Part shown: piece by piece, positions 28,505 through 36,113 of the stretch | Layout: each line of letters begins with the position of its first letter | How positions within the stretch are numbered: position 1 is the first letter of the stretch | DNA from: Limnohabitans sp. TEGF004 | GTDB lineage: Bacteria > Pseudomonadota > Gammaproteobacteria > Burkholderiales > Burkholderiaceae_C | NCBI RefSeq assembly: GCF_027924965.1 | Contig: NZ_AP027056.1 | Span: 1,922,001 to 1,986,000 of the forward strand | Direction: 5' to 3' | Length of the DNA: 64,000 nt | Position numbers and translations under genes: made by a program | Notes under the pieces: generated by a model | Databases searched by the model: none | What the model was told of the DNA's origin: nothing | What the model saw: the letters and a program-made list of their open reading frames with translations, nothing else

Positions 28505-28939
28505 TCAGTGCCAGCCAATGACTTGATAGCCGCGTTCAGCCAAACATTGCTGCACGAACTGGCGGTACAAGCCACTTCCTCCCACCGACTGGCCCGCGGC
28601 CGTAGCAGCAGCGCCACCTGCACCAATGGCTACAGCGCCAGCAGCAATATTTTTCAGATCTGGTTTGTGGCCACTGAGCAGTGAGCCCACAACACCTGCC
28701 GTACCCACACCTGCAGCACCTGCGGCGGCAGAACGTCCAGCATCGACCTTGTTAACAGCTGTTACCTGAGATTGCTGTGCAAGCTCAGCGCAATACTGAG
28801 CATCCGCATTGGCTTGAGCTGGGCCCATGCGTTGGTAATGCGCATTAGGATAAAACGCGGGTTTTGCCACAGGCGCGGCACAACCGATCAACAAAACAGC
28901 TGCGATTGCCGTCAAAAAAATAGCGAGATGATTTTTCAT
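28505..28939 (-). CDS. Glycine-zipper lipoprotein
   Basis: The 144-residue product starting at ATG 28939 has a lipoprotein signal (MKNHLAIFLTAIAAVLLIGC, lipobox LIGC). The middle is an Ala/Gly-rich hydrophobic stretch (AAAGAAGVGTAGVVGSLL and AAGAVAIGAGGAAATAAG) like the glycine-zipper segments of small outer-membrane lipoproteins, and the tail reads YRQFVQQCLAERGYQVIGW, with a cysteine pair (QYC and QQC). The exact role is unknown. The upstream Met at 28957 would lengthen the signal without need. It lies 18 bp upstream of greB on the same strand. Confidence 0.82.
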   Translation of the reverse strand: MKNHLAIFLTAIAAVLLIGCAAPVAKPAFYPNAHYQRMGPAQANADAQYCAELAQQSQVTAVNKVDAGRSAAAGAAGVGTAGVVGSLLSGHKPDLKNIAAGAVAIGAGGAAATAAGQSVGGSGLYRQFVQQCLAERGYQVIGWH

Positions 28940-28981
28940 AAGAGAAATTTTAGGCAAGTAGATGAATCAACGGGGCAAAAG

Positions 28982-29012
28982 AAAAAGGGTTTACATCCGA
29001 AGATGTAAACCC
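28982..29012 (-). terminator. Terminator of tRNA-Arg
   Basis: On the minus strand an 11-bp stem GGGTTTACATC/GATGTAAACCC with a TTCG tetraloop is followed by TTTTTC; a textbook terminator right after the tRNA. Confidence 0.95.
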
Positions 29013-29022
29013 TTGTTCAATT

Positions 29023-29099
29023 TGGTGCGGCTGGCAGGAATCGAACCCACGACCCCTTGGTTCGTAGCCAAGTACTCTATCCAGCTGAGCTACAGCCGC
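29023..29099 (-). tRNA. tRNA-Arg (anticodon ACG)
   Basis: The minus strand gives a 77-nt cloverleaf with acceptor GCGGCTG/CAGCCGC, D arm AGCTCAGCTGGATAGAGT, anticodon loop CTACGAA (ACG, read with inosine), T loop GTTCGATTC and encoded CCA. Confidence 0.96.
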
Positions 29100-29130
29100 T
29101 CTGGAAAACCGAAAGTATATCACAGATATT

Positions 29131-29176
29131 TGGTAGGGCGTGACAGACTTGAACTGTCGACCAAAGGATTATGAGT
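29131..29176 (-). pseudogene. Displaced 3' half of a CAT-anticodon tRNA (left attachment site of the island)
   Basis: Read on the minus strand, these 46 bases run from the anticodon loop through the T arm to the CCA end and match the 3' half of the intact tRNA at 36283-36359 at 42 of 46 positions. The first 18 (core GACCAAAGGATTATGAGT on the plus strand, 29159-29176) are identical. The four differences form two compensated T-stem pairs. To the right of 29176 the tRNA match stops abruptly. This is the pattern of an original tRNA cut by integration of an element that brought its own 3' half. Confidence 0.85.
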
Positions 29177-29427
29177 TTGATGGTCTGTCTTCTGGGTTTC
29201 CTAGACTACATAAGGGCTAGCAAAGGATTTGACTTTCTACCACTTCGAACTACTTTGACGAATTTATGCCGTTTTCGGGGGTGTTTCAAACAACTTTGTA
29301 GAAAGATGTAGTGCTTGGCATTGGAAATCCAAATGAAATCAAGGACAAAATTCTGGCTTGTGTTCAAAGCGAAAGATGAGCATAGCTCGTCTGCTCTACC
29401 AATTTTTATAGTGAAGGCCAGCCAAGA
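29177..29427. other. Gene-free left end of the island
   Basis: About 250 bp between the displaced tRNA half and the EamA gene hold no convincing gene. Seen here are TTTCTAC at 29234-29240 and TTTGTAGAAAG at 29295-29305, which recur as an inverted pair at the right end (36205-36224), and a 16-nt piece at 29387-29402 that resembles a tRNA D arm on the minus strand. No integrase remnant is readable on either strand. Confidence 0.6.
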
Positions 29428-30477
29428 ATGAACCGTGATGTTTTTTATGCACTGCTTGCAGCTGCTCTCTTTGGTGCGAGCACGCCGTTTGCAAAAGAGC
29501 TAATCGGTGATGATGCTCCGGTCATGTTGGCGGGTTTGCTTTACTTAGGCAGCGGGATAGGCCTTGTGCTAATTCGACTTATCCGCGACAAAGGTTGGAC
29601 TGTCCCAAATCTTGCGACTTCCGAATGGTCTTGGTTCTCAGGTGCGATCTTATTTGGTGGTGTTCTGGGACCTGTCGCTTTGCTATTTGGCTTAGAACAA
29701 ACGACTGGATCAACAGCCTCGCTACTACTCAACTTAGAGGCAGTGCTGACGGCACTAATTGCTTGGGTAGTTTTCCGTGAGAGTGCAGACAAGCGCATCG
29801 TGCTTGGCATGGTAGCTATCGTTCTCGGAGGAGGAGCATTGTCTTTTCAAACAATCGGCGAAATCGGCTTCAACTGGTCGGGGCCAATGCTGATTGCAGC
29901 AGCATGCCTTTGTTGGGCGATTGACAACAACCTTACCCGCAAAGTGTCGGCCTCAGATGCATTGTTCATTGCTGGAGTTAAGGGACTAATCGCAGGCTCG
30001 GTCAATTGCGCACTCGCATTGCTGATAGGCCTATCTTTGCCCACTGGCATCGCTACCATTTCGACCATGACACTTGGTCTGATTGGCTACGGTTTGAGTT
30101 TTGTGCTGTTTGTATTGGCGCTTCGTGGATTGGGAGCGGCTCGGACAGGCGCGTACTTCTCAACAGCTCCATTCATAGGGGCAACAATATCAGTTCTTTG
30201 GTTCGGTGAGCCAACAGGTGGCTTATTCTGGCTAGCAACTTTATTGATGGCAACTGGGGTCTGGATACACCTTACAGAACTCCATGAGCATGCGCATCAT
30301 CACGAGGCGCTGGATCATGAGCACAAACATGCGCACGATGAACACCATCAGCACATTCACAGCTTTGCGTGGGATGGCCATGAACCACATGTTCACAGAC
30401 ATGTCCACGCGGAAGTGACGCACAAGCACCCCCATTACCCAGACATTCACCATCAGCACACACTGAGGAATGCTTAG
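29428..30477 (+). CDS. EamA/DMT-family transporter with histidine-rich C-terminal tail
   Basis: The 349-residue protein has two EamA halves with about ten transmembrane segments in residues 1-285 (start MNRDVFYALLAAALFGASTP; second half from about 150). The cytoplasmic or periplasmic tail from about 288 holds some 24 histidines in 60 residues, with patterns HEHAHHH, HEHKHAHDEHHQHIH and THKHPHYPDIHHQH. DMT proteins are usually metabolite or drug exporters; the tail points to a metal ligand or sensor role, which fits the copper genes downstream. The substrate is unknown. The stop codon lies in the first of three tandem octamers. Confidence 0.88.
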   Translation: MNRDVFYALLAAALFGASTPFAKELIGDDAPVMLAGLLYLGSGIGLVLIRLIRDKGWTVPNLATSEWSWFSGAILFGGVLGPVALLFGLEQTTGSTASLLLNLEAVLTALIAWVVFRESADKRIVLGMVAIVLGGGALSFQTIGEIGFNWSGPMLIAAACLCWAIDNNLTRKVSASDALFIAGVKGLIAGSVNCALALLIGLSLPTGIATISTMTLGLIGYGLSFVLFVLALRGLGAARTGAYFSTAPFIGATISVLWFGEPTGGLFWLATLLMATGVWIHLTELHEHAHHHEALDHEHKHAHDEHHQHIHSFAWDGHEPHVHRHVHAEVTHKHPHYPDIHHQHTLRNA

Positions 30478-30496
30478 TCACTTAGTCACTTAGTCG
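30473..30496. repeat. Three tandem octamers CTTAGTCA/G
   Basis: CTTAGTCA, CTTAGTCA and CTTAGTCG follow each other exactly. The first contains the TAG stop of the EamA gene. It looks like a local slippage duplication. Confidence 0.7.
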
Positions 30497-30564
30497 GGCA
30501 CTTCTTACATTTGAATCCTCCTAGGGGCTTTGTCTCAATATAGAAACCATGCTAATATTGAATC

Positions 30565-30960
30565 GTGAAAACCGTGAGATTTTTAGTGATGTGTCTGCTT
30601 GCTCTTGCAATTCCATTGCAAGGGATGGCTTCGGTCACTCAAATGTTTTGTCATGGTGGCGGTGCGGCTTCTTCGGTCGTTCAAACAGCGGCTGATCACT
30701 CGCATCATCAAGCCGCTGATCATCATCACGACCAGACCCAGCCTTCGGATCATCAAGTATCCAAAGCTGAGACTGCTAAGAGCTTGAATCACAAATGCAG
30801 CACTTGCGCCCAATGCTGCTTTGGCACAGCTTTGTTGCCAGCGCCGATCAACTTGGTTTTCAGCCAAGAAGTCAGCACCTTTGTCGCGACCAGCGCCGTG
30901 CTCTTGGGTGAGTTTTCTCCCCACAACTTAGAGCGACCTCCGCGTTCCTTCCTCGCCTGA
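30565..30960 (+). CDS. CzcI-like periplasmic His/Cys-rich protein
   Basis: The 131-residue product begins at a GTG (VKTVRFLVMCLLALAIPLQG) and has a Sec signal ending near MASV. The mature part contains a histidine-rich stretch HSHHQAADHHHDQ near residues 47-59 and a cysteine motif KCSTCAQCCFG at about 79-89. Small proteins of this form stand in front of metal efflux genes in Burkholderiales and are grouped loosely with CzcI; they are assumed to bind the metal in the periplasm. No good ribosome site precedes the GTG, so the start is tentative. Confidence 0.7.
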   Translation: MKTVRFLVMCLLALAIPLQGMASVTQMFCHGGGAASSVVQTAADHSHHQAADHHHDQTQPSDHQVSKAETAKSLNHKCSTCAQCCFGTALLPAPINLVFSQEVSTFVATSAVLLGEFSPHNLERPPRSFLA

Positions 30961-31056
30961 GCAATTTAGCAACCTTGCGGTTGCGCGAATTGCAGCTCGT
31001 TCTCGTGATTGATCGACATCACGAGAGTCGATTGCTTCATGGTTAACGAGGAATCT

Positions 31057-31368
31057 ATGTATCCCAAATCTCCAAAGCCGCCACAGCTGACTGCAGCTGT
31101 ATTGCTTGCCTGCCTTCATTGGAGCAGTGCTTGGGCGCAGAATGACATCAAACTCGAAGTTCGGACTCCGGAGAAATCCGTTGAGTTGATCTACCAGTCT
31201 TCTTTTGAAAATTACCAGCGCTACTCTGCGTCCACTGTCCAATCTTGGAAGCAGAGCAATGACACTGTGAAAGACATTGGCGGGTGGCGTGCGTATGCCA
31301 AAGAGATCACGCAAGACACAGACGCTAAGCCGTCCACTCCGGCGCATATTCATGGAGGTCACCAATGA
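31057..31368 (+). CDS. Exported protein of unknown function in the copper cluster
   Basis: The start at ATG 31057 has a CGAGGAA site five bases upstream and gives 103 residues with a signal peptide ending at SSAWAQ. The mature protein has no cysteine and contains WKQSNDTVKDIGGWRAYAKE near 65-84, and it ends AHIHGGHQ, a possible metal-binding tail. I do not recognise a named family. Its stop overlaps the start of the outer-membrane efflux gene by four bases, so it is translationally coupled to it. Confidence 0.72.
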   Translation: MYPKSPKPPQLTAAVLLACLHWSSAWAQNDIKLEVRTPEKSVELIYQSSFENYQRYSASTVQSWKQSNDTVKDIGGWRAYAKEITQDTDAKPSTPAHIHGGHQ

Positions 31369-32783
31369 ACCTCAAATTCAAATCAATGGTGCTAACGGCA
31401 GTCGCTCTTGGGTTGTCCGGCTGTGCCAGCTACAACTTAGATCAAGGTATAGACAGAGCCAATCGTGAAGCCAGTGGCTTTACCCAAAACGAGTTGAACC
31501 TTGCAAAAACCAAGGAAGAACGTGACAAGCGTCTTGCTGCTACGAATCAACTTTTAGCCAAGCCCGTTGGACAAAAAGAAACCGTCCAGTTGCTGCTGGC
31601 CAACAGCCCTGCGTTCCAAGCCTTGCTGGCTCAAAACTGGGCCGAAGCAGCAAGTGCGGCGCAGTCGGGGCGAATCTCCAACCCCACCTTCGCTTTTGAA
31701 AGCGTGGTGACGGGCAGTGAGACTGAGCTGAATCGCTTCTTCTCGTTTGGCTTGTTGGACCTGATCACCTTGCCTCAACGTTCGGCGATAGCTAACCATC
31801 GCGTTGAACAAGCTCAAATTCGCATTACAGCGGAGGTGGTGGATCAAGTCACCCGCGTGCGTCAAGCATGGGTGCGTGCGGTTGCGGCAGAGCAGTCGTA
31901 CAAGTATGCAGGCCAAGTGTTAGCCAGCGCAGAAGCGAGTGCGGAGTTGGCCCGGCGGATGGAGTCTGTAGGTAACTTCAACAAACTCACGCGAGCAAGA
32001 CACCAAGCGTTTTATGCAGATGCTGCCACCCAATTGGCAACAGCCAAACAAACGGCTGTGTCACGCCAAGAGGAGCTGGTGAGGCTCTTGGGTTTGGATG
32101 AGGTGCAAGCCAAACAGCTCGTGCTTCCTGAGAGATTGCCTAATCTTCCAAAACAACCCATGTCACCTGAGGACGTAGCCAAACAAGTCAGCCAAGAACG
32201 CTTGGATGTCCAGCAAGCGAAAGCGGCGTTCAACGCAGCGGCCAAAGCGCAGGGCTTGAACAGGGTGACGAGTTTGACGGACATCGAGCTGTCTGTGCGA
32301 CGTGGCAGCGTATCAGACAGCAGCACATCGTCCTACAGCTCAAGACGTGGTTATGAGGTTGGCGTGAAGTTACCCATTTTTGATTGGGGCGATCTGCAAC
32401 GCGATGCCATGAACGCTCAAACCTTGGCCGCAGCCAATCAACTGGAAGCCACGATTCGTTCTGCTGGGTCGTCCCTACGTGAGAACTATGCGGCTTACCG
32501 CACAGCCTATGACATCTCTAGGCATTACAAAGATGAAGTTATTCCGCTTCGTAAGGTGATTTCAGAAGAGAACGTGCTGCGCTACAACGGCATGATCATT
32601 GGCGTTTTTGAGTTGCTGGCTGATTCGCGTGACCAAATTGGCACCGTCATTTCGGCCATCGCCGCAGAGCAACAGTTTTGGTTGGCTGATGCCGCCTTGC
32701 AAGCGACATTGATTGGTCGCCCAACTGCTATCGGTGTAGCTGCCATCAGCAGCACATCAAGTAATACGGCTGCTGGCCATTGA
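31365..32783 (+). CDS. TolC/CusC-type outer-membrane efflux lipoprotein
   Basis: This 472-residue outer-membrane factor has a lipoprotein signal (LTAVALGLSGC, lipobox LSGC near residue 20) and two outer-membrane-efflux repeats. The helical segments include ETVQLLLANSPAFQALLAQNW, IANHRVEQAQIRI and the second-half counterpart GYEVGVKLPIFDWGDLQRD near 325-343, a typical beta-strand-to-helix junction of the family. It would form the trimeric outer-membrane duct of a tripartite metal exporter, yet no membrane-fusion or RND gene is present in the window. ATGA-coupled to the preceding gene; 12 bp before the oxidase gene. Confidence 0.9.
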   Translation: MNLKFKSMVLTAVALGLSGCASYNLDQGIDRANREASGFTQNELNLAKTKEERDKRLAATNQLLAKPVGQKETVQLLLANSPAFQALLAQNWAEAASAAQSGRISNPTFAFESVVTGSETELNRFFSFGLLDLITLPQRSAIANHRVEQAQIRITAEVVDQVTRVRQAWVRAVAAEQSYKYAGQVLASAEASAELARRMESVGNFNKLTRARHQAFYADAATQLATAKQTAVSRQEELVRLLGLDEVQAKQLVLPERLPNLPKQPMSPEDVAKQVSQERLDVQQAKAAFNAAAKAQGLNRVTSLTDIELSVRRGSVSDSSTSSYSSRRGYEVGVKLPIFDWGDLQRDAMNAQTLAAANQLEATIRSAGSSLRENYAAYRTAYDISRHYKDEVIPLRKVISEENVLRYNGMIIGVFELLADSRDQIGTVISAIAAEQQFWLADAALQATLIGRPTAIGVAAISSTSSNTAAGH

Positions 32784-32795
32784 TCGGGGATCGAC

Positions 32796-34208
32796 ATGAC
32801 ATCAAGACGAGATTTTTTCAAAGCAGCAGGCATTGCGGGAGGCGCTGTCTCGGCAGCAGCTGTGGGTCGTTTCGCATTGGCTGGATTGCCAGAGCCTGTG
32901 ATTCAGTCCAAGCCTGACACCATGCCGCCTTTGGTCCCCAACACCGGACGCCCCTACAACCCCGTGGTCACACTCAATGGCTGGACTCTGCCTTGGCGCA
33001 TGAACCAAGGGGTCAAAGAGTTCCATTTGGTCGCCGAGCCTGTGGTGCGTGAGATGGCACCCGGCTTCAAAGCGCATCTTTGGGGCTACAACGGGCAAAG
33101 CCCCGGCCCAACCATCGAGGTGGTCGAAGGCGATCGCGTGCGTATTTTTGTGACCAACAAATTGCCAGAACACACCAGCGTGCATTGGCATGGTCAGCGT
33201 TTGCCCAATGGCATGGATGGTGTATCGGGCTTGACGCAACGGTCGATCAAACCGGGACAAACCTTTGTCTACGAGTTTGTGGCACGACGTCCGGGCAGTT
33301 TCATGTACCACCCACATGCCGATGAAATGACGCAGATGGCGATGGGCATGATGGGCCTGTGGATCACGCACCCTAAAGAAAAGCACCCCCTCATCGACGA
33401 GGTGAATCGCGACTTCTGTTTCTTGTTGAACGCCTTTGACATTGACCCGGGCAGTTACACGCCCAAAACAATGACGATGCTGGACTTCAACCTGTGGAGT
33501 TGGAACAGCCGCATCTTTCCGGGCATTGATTCGTTGAATGTCAGGCTCAATGACAAGGTGCGCATTCGCGTGGGTAACTTGACCATGACCAATCACCCGA
33601 TTCACTTGCATGGCCACGAGTTCACGGTCACGGGAACGGACGGTGGCCCCATTCCAAAAACAGCTCGTTGGCCAGAAGTCACGACCGATGTGGCAGTGGG
33701 GCAAATGCGGCAGATTGAGTTTGTGGCTGATGAAGAAGGTGACTGGGCATTTCATTGCCACAAGAGCCATCACACCATGAATGCCATGGGTCATGCTGTG
33801 CCTACCATGATTGGTGTGGACCATCGAGGTATTGGTAAGAAGATCAACAGCTTGATTCCCGATTACATGGTGATGGGTGAGCGCGGGATGGCCGATATGT
33901 CTGAAATGGAAATGCCCATCCCTGACAACACGATCCCGATGATGACGGGTGACGGGCCTTTCGGGTCTGTCGAAATGGGCGGCATGTTCAGTGTCCTGAA
34001 GGTCCGCAAAGACCAGAAACCGGGTGACTACGAAACCCTCGGTTGGTACAAACATCCGGCAGGAACGGTGGCTCAGCCCTACAGAGGTGCTGTGGCTAAA
34101 CCGGCTCGCAACAGTTCAGCAGGTGGGCAATCCATGCCAAGGTCTCAAAAGCCGCCCAAAGATTTTGAAGTGCAGATTCGCAAACCTACAGCACATGGTG
34201 AGCATTGA
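32796..34208 (+). CDS. Multicopper oxidase (copper-resistance type)
   Basis: The 470-residue periplasmic oxidase probably converts Cu(I) to the less toxic Cu(II). The N-terminal MTSRRDFFKAAGIAGGAV is a twin-arginine signal. All four copper-ligand motifs are seen: HWHG near 134, HPHADE near 172, HPIHLHGHEF near 270 and the HCHKSHHTM type near 327 with a Met-rich segment (MSEMEMPIPDNTIPMM) near 370-385. The third motif follows the second closely, so the protein looks like a compact two- to three-domain enzyme. It lies between the efflux protein and the cupredoxin gene on one strand. Confidence 0.93.
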   Translation: MTSRRDFFKAAGIAGGAVSAAAVGRFALAGLPEPVIQSKPDTMPPLVPNTGRPYNPVVTLNGWTLPWRMNQGVKEFHLVAEPVVREMAPGFKAHLWGYNGQSPGPTIEVVEGDRVRIFVTNKLPEHTSVHWHGQRLPNGMDGVSGLTQRSIKPGQTFVYEFVARRPGSFMYHPHADEMTQMAMGMMGLWITHPKEKHPLIDEVNRDFCFLLNAFDIDPGSYTPKTMTMLDFNLWSWNSRIFPGIDSLNVRLNDKVRIRVGNLTMTNHPIHLHGHEFTVTGTDGGPIPKTARWPEVTTDVAVGQMRQIEFVADEEGDWAFHCHKSHHTMNAMGHAVPTMIGVDHRGIGKKINSLIPDYMVMGERGMADMSEMEMPIPDNTIPMMTGDGPFGSVEMGGMFSVLKVRKDQKPGDYETLGWYKHPAGTVAQPYRGAVAKPARNSSAGGQSMPRSQKPPKDFEVQIRKPTAHGEH

Positions 34209-34235
34209 CTCGACAACTCGAAACGGAGAATTCAA

Positions 34236-34724
34236 ATGAAACGAACAAAAAGCCAAATCATGATCTTGTTAGCGGCACTTTTTCTATCTGGTGCGGCTAT
34301 AGCGGGCGGCGATCATCCAGCTGGTCACGGCCATGTAGAGCATGAGAGCGCGATCGGTAAGTCTGGTTCGGCAGGAAGCGTCAATCGGACGATCACTGTC
34401 AGCATGACTGACAACATGCGCTTTACTCCTTCCAATATTTCAGTCAAGCAGAGAGAAACCGTGCGGTTCATCATCAAAAACAATGGTCAAGTCAAGCACG
34501 AATTGAGTTTGGGCACTCAAAAGGAATTACTTGAACATTTGGAGTTGATGAAGAAGTTTCCCGACATGGAGCATGACGAACCAAACAAAGTCACCCTTGT
34601 CCCCGGGCAGCAGGGTGAAATTATTTGGCAGTTCACCAAAGCGGGCATCGTCAATTTCGCCTGCTTGATGCCCGGCCACTACGAAGCCGGAATGAAAGGC
34701 ACGATCAAAGTTGGCAAAAAGTAA
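34236..34724 (+). CDS. Periplasmic cupredoxin (plastocyanin-like)
   Basis: The 162-residue protein has a signal peptide ending at SGAAIAGGD and a His-rich mature start (HPAGHGHVEHE). The cupredoxin fold begins near ITVSMTDNMRFTPSNISVKQ. Type 1 copper ligands are visible as His in QVKHELSLG near 89 and Cys, His, Met in FACLMPGHYEAGMKG near 140-155. It likely shuttles copper or electrons with the neighbouring oxidase. A GGAG site precedes the ATG. Confidence 0.92.
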   Translation: MKRTKSQIMILLAALFLSGAAIAGGDHPAGHGHVEHESAIGKSGSAGSVNRTITVSMTDNMRFTPSNISVKQRETVRFIIKNNGQVKHELSLGTQKELLEHLELMKKFPDMEHDEPNKVTLVPGQQGEIIWQFTKAGIVNFACLMPGHYEAGMKGTIKVGKK

Positions 34725-34752
34725 TTTTTTACAGAGAAAAGGAGCACAAGCT

Positions 34753-35229
34753 ATGACCTCCCAAATTACCCCGCTGAATCTCACGAGGCGCTCAGTATTG
34801 TTGAGTCTGGTTGCGCTGAACGGCTCTTCAATTGCCGTCGCAGCAAGCCCGATTACTGTCCAAATCTGGAAGGACCCTAACTGCGGTTGCTGCAAAGACT
34901 GGATTGCGCATATGGAAAAAAACAACTTCGCAACGAAAGTCATGGACCAAGGCAACAGCGCCGCGCGTGCTCGGTTGGGGATGCCTCAAAAGTTTGCTTC
35001 CTGCCACACCGCACTCATCGAAGGCTATGTGATTGAGGGGCATGTGCCAGCCATAGATATTCAGCGACTGCTGAAAGAAAAGCCACAGGCTTTGGGTCTA
35101 GCTGTTTCCGGGATGCCGATCGGATCACCCGGTATGGATGGCCCAGCCTATGGCGGTAAGCATGACGCCTACCAAGTCTTATTGATCCAAAAAGACGGGT
35201 CATCCAAAGTTTTTCACTCTTACGCATGA
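34753..35229 (+). CDS. DUF411 metal-binding exported protein
   Basis: The ATG at 34753 has a strong AAAAGGAG site and yields 158 residues. An export signal with a twin-Arg-like start (TRRSVLLSLVALNGSS) is followed by the DUF411 core VQIWKDPNCGCCKDWIAHM with the CGCC motif near residues 43-46, CHTALIEGYVIEGHVPA and LAVSGMPIGSPGMDG. DUF411 proteins accompany copper and cadmium resistance genes; the CxCC pair and the Met-rich loop are probable metal sites. Biochemical role not established. Confidence 0.9.
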   Translation: MTSQITPLNLTRRSVLLSLVALNGSSIAVAASPITVQIWKDPNCGCCKDWIAHMEKNNFATKVMDQGNSAARARLGMPQKFASCHTALIEGYVIEGHVPAIDIQRLLKEKPQALGLAVSGMPIGSPGMDGPAYGGKHDAYQVLLIQKDGSSKVFHSYA

Positions 35230-35236
35230 GGTTTAC

Positions 35237-35536
35237 ATGAACACACTCAAAAAGACGCTCGCTTTATTCACGCTTGCAATGGGTATGGCTCTGCCGTTGA
35301 GCGGATTTGCTCAATCCCTGACGGATGGAGAAGTCAAGAAGGTAGACCTTGAGGCAGGCAAAGTCACGATCAAGCATGGCGAGATCAAACACTTGGAAAT
35401 GCCAAGCATGACCATGGTTTTCACAGCCAAAGACAAACGTTTGTTGACCAGCATCAAGCCGGGCGAAAAAATTAAGTTTATGGTTGTAAGCGAAGGCGGC
35501 AAGATGATCGTGACTGACATCCAGCCAGCCGATTAA
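35237..35536 (+). CDS. CusF-like periplasmic copper-binding protein
   Basis: This 99-residue protein has a signal peptide ending SGFAQ and the small OB-fold of CusF: VKKVDLEAGKVTIKHGEIKH, EMPSMTMVFTAKDKRLL and a C-terminal strand. E. coli CusF binds Cu(I) with one His, two Met and a capping Trp. Here the two Met (SMTM) and upstream His are kept, but the position of the Trp reads Met (EMPSMTM against the NWPEMTM type). It begins 8 bp after the DUF411 gene. Confidence 0.88.
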   Translation: MNTLKKTLALFTLAMGMALPLSGFAQSLTDGEVKKVDLEAGKVTIKHGEIKHLEMPSMTMVFTAKDKRLLTSIKPGEKIKFMVVSEGGKMIVTDIQPAD

Positions 35537-35622
35537 AAACACGTTGTATCGGCGTGCAGTGCTGCTCCAGCAACCTACGGGTTTGCGCAAGTAGCTGTTT
35601 TCAAACTTGTAAGGGAAAAATC

Positions 35623-36113
35623 ATGACAAACATTCGCAACTCACTCATTGGACTATGTGTCGCGGCAGCTTCGATGGGTTCTTTTGCCCAAAACGCCGAT
35701 GAACATAAAGATCACCATCCAGCGGGAACAACTGCGTCCGCTGCGACGACCAAAAAGACGCCTGTCAAATCCGTGAATGAAGACAAGATGGCCTCGATGG
35801 ATAAGCAAATGAAAGCTATGCAGGCGATGCACAAAAAAATGGCATCTGCCAAAACTCCAGAGGAGCGCCAAGCACTGATGGGTGAGCACATGAAGATGAT
35901 GCAAGACGGCATGGGCATGATGAAGCAAATGGGTGGTATGTCCAGCATGGGGGGGGCATGCAAGGTGGCAAGGACATGAGCGGCAACATGGCTGATCGTC
36001 AGCAGATGATGGAAAAACGCATGGAGATGATGGAGTCCATGATGCAAATGATGATGGAAGTGAGCGAACAGGTGTTATCTGCACCAACGCAAAAAGTGCG
36101 TGTAGCGTTGTAA
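35623..36113 (+). pseudogene. His/Met-rich periplasmic protein, interrupted at a run of eight G
   Basis: The reading frame starts at ATG 35623 with a signal peptide (MTNIRNSLIGLCVAAASMGS, cut near SFAQ) and a DEHKDHH motif, then runs into Met-rich helices (MDKQMKAMQAMHKKM; MKMMQDGMGMMKQM). At 35949-35956 eight G follow AT; in this frame translation stops at 35979 after 118 residues. One frame over, coding continues as MQGGKDMSGNMADRQQMMEK and further Met-rich sequence to a TAA at 36111-36113. Six or nine G would restore one protein of about 163 residues. It is either a disrupted gene, a phase-variable switch, or a sequencing error in a homopolymer. Confidence 0.75.

Noticed and set aside
29387..29402. 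16-nt match to a tRNA D arm on the minus strand at the island's left end, possibly the 5' half of another tRNA.
   Set aside because: Only the TTGGTAGAGCAGACGA segment matches; no acceptor or anticodon stem can be built around it, so chance similarity is as likely.
29177..29427. Possible integrase remnant next to the displaced tRNA half.
   Set aside because: Neither strand gives a stretch with recombinase motifs; only very short frames are present.
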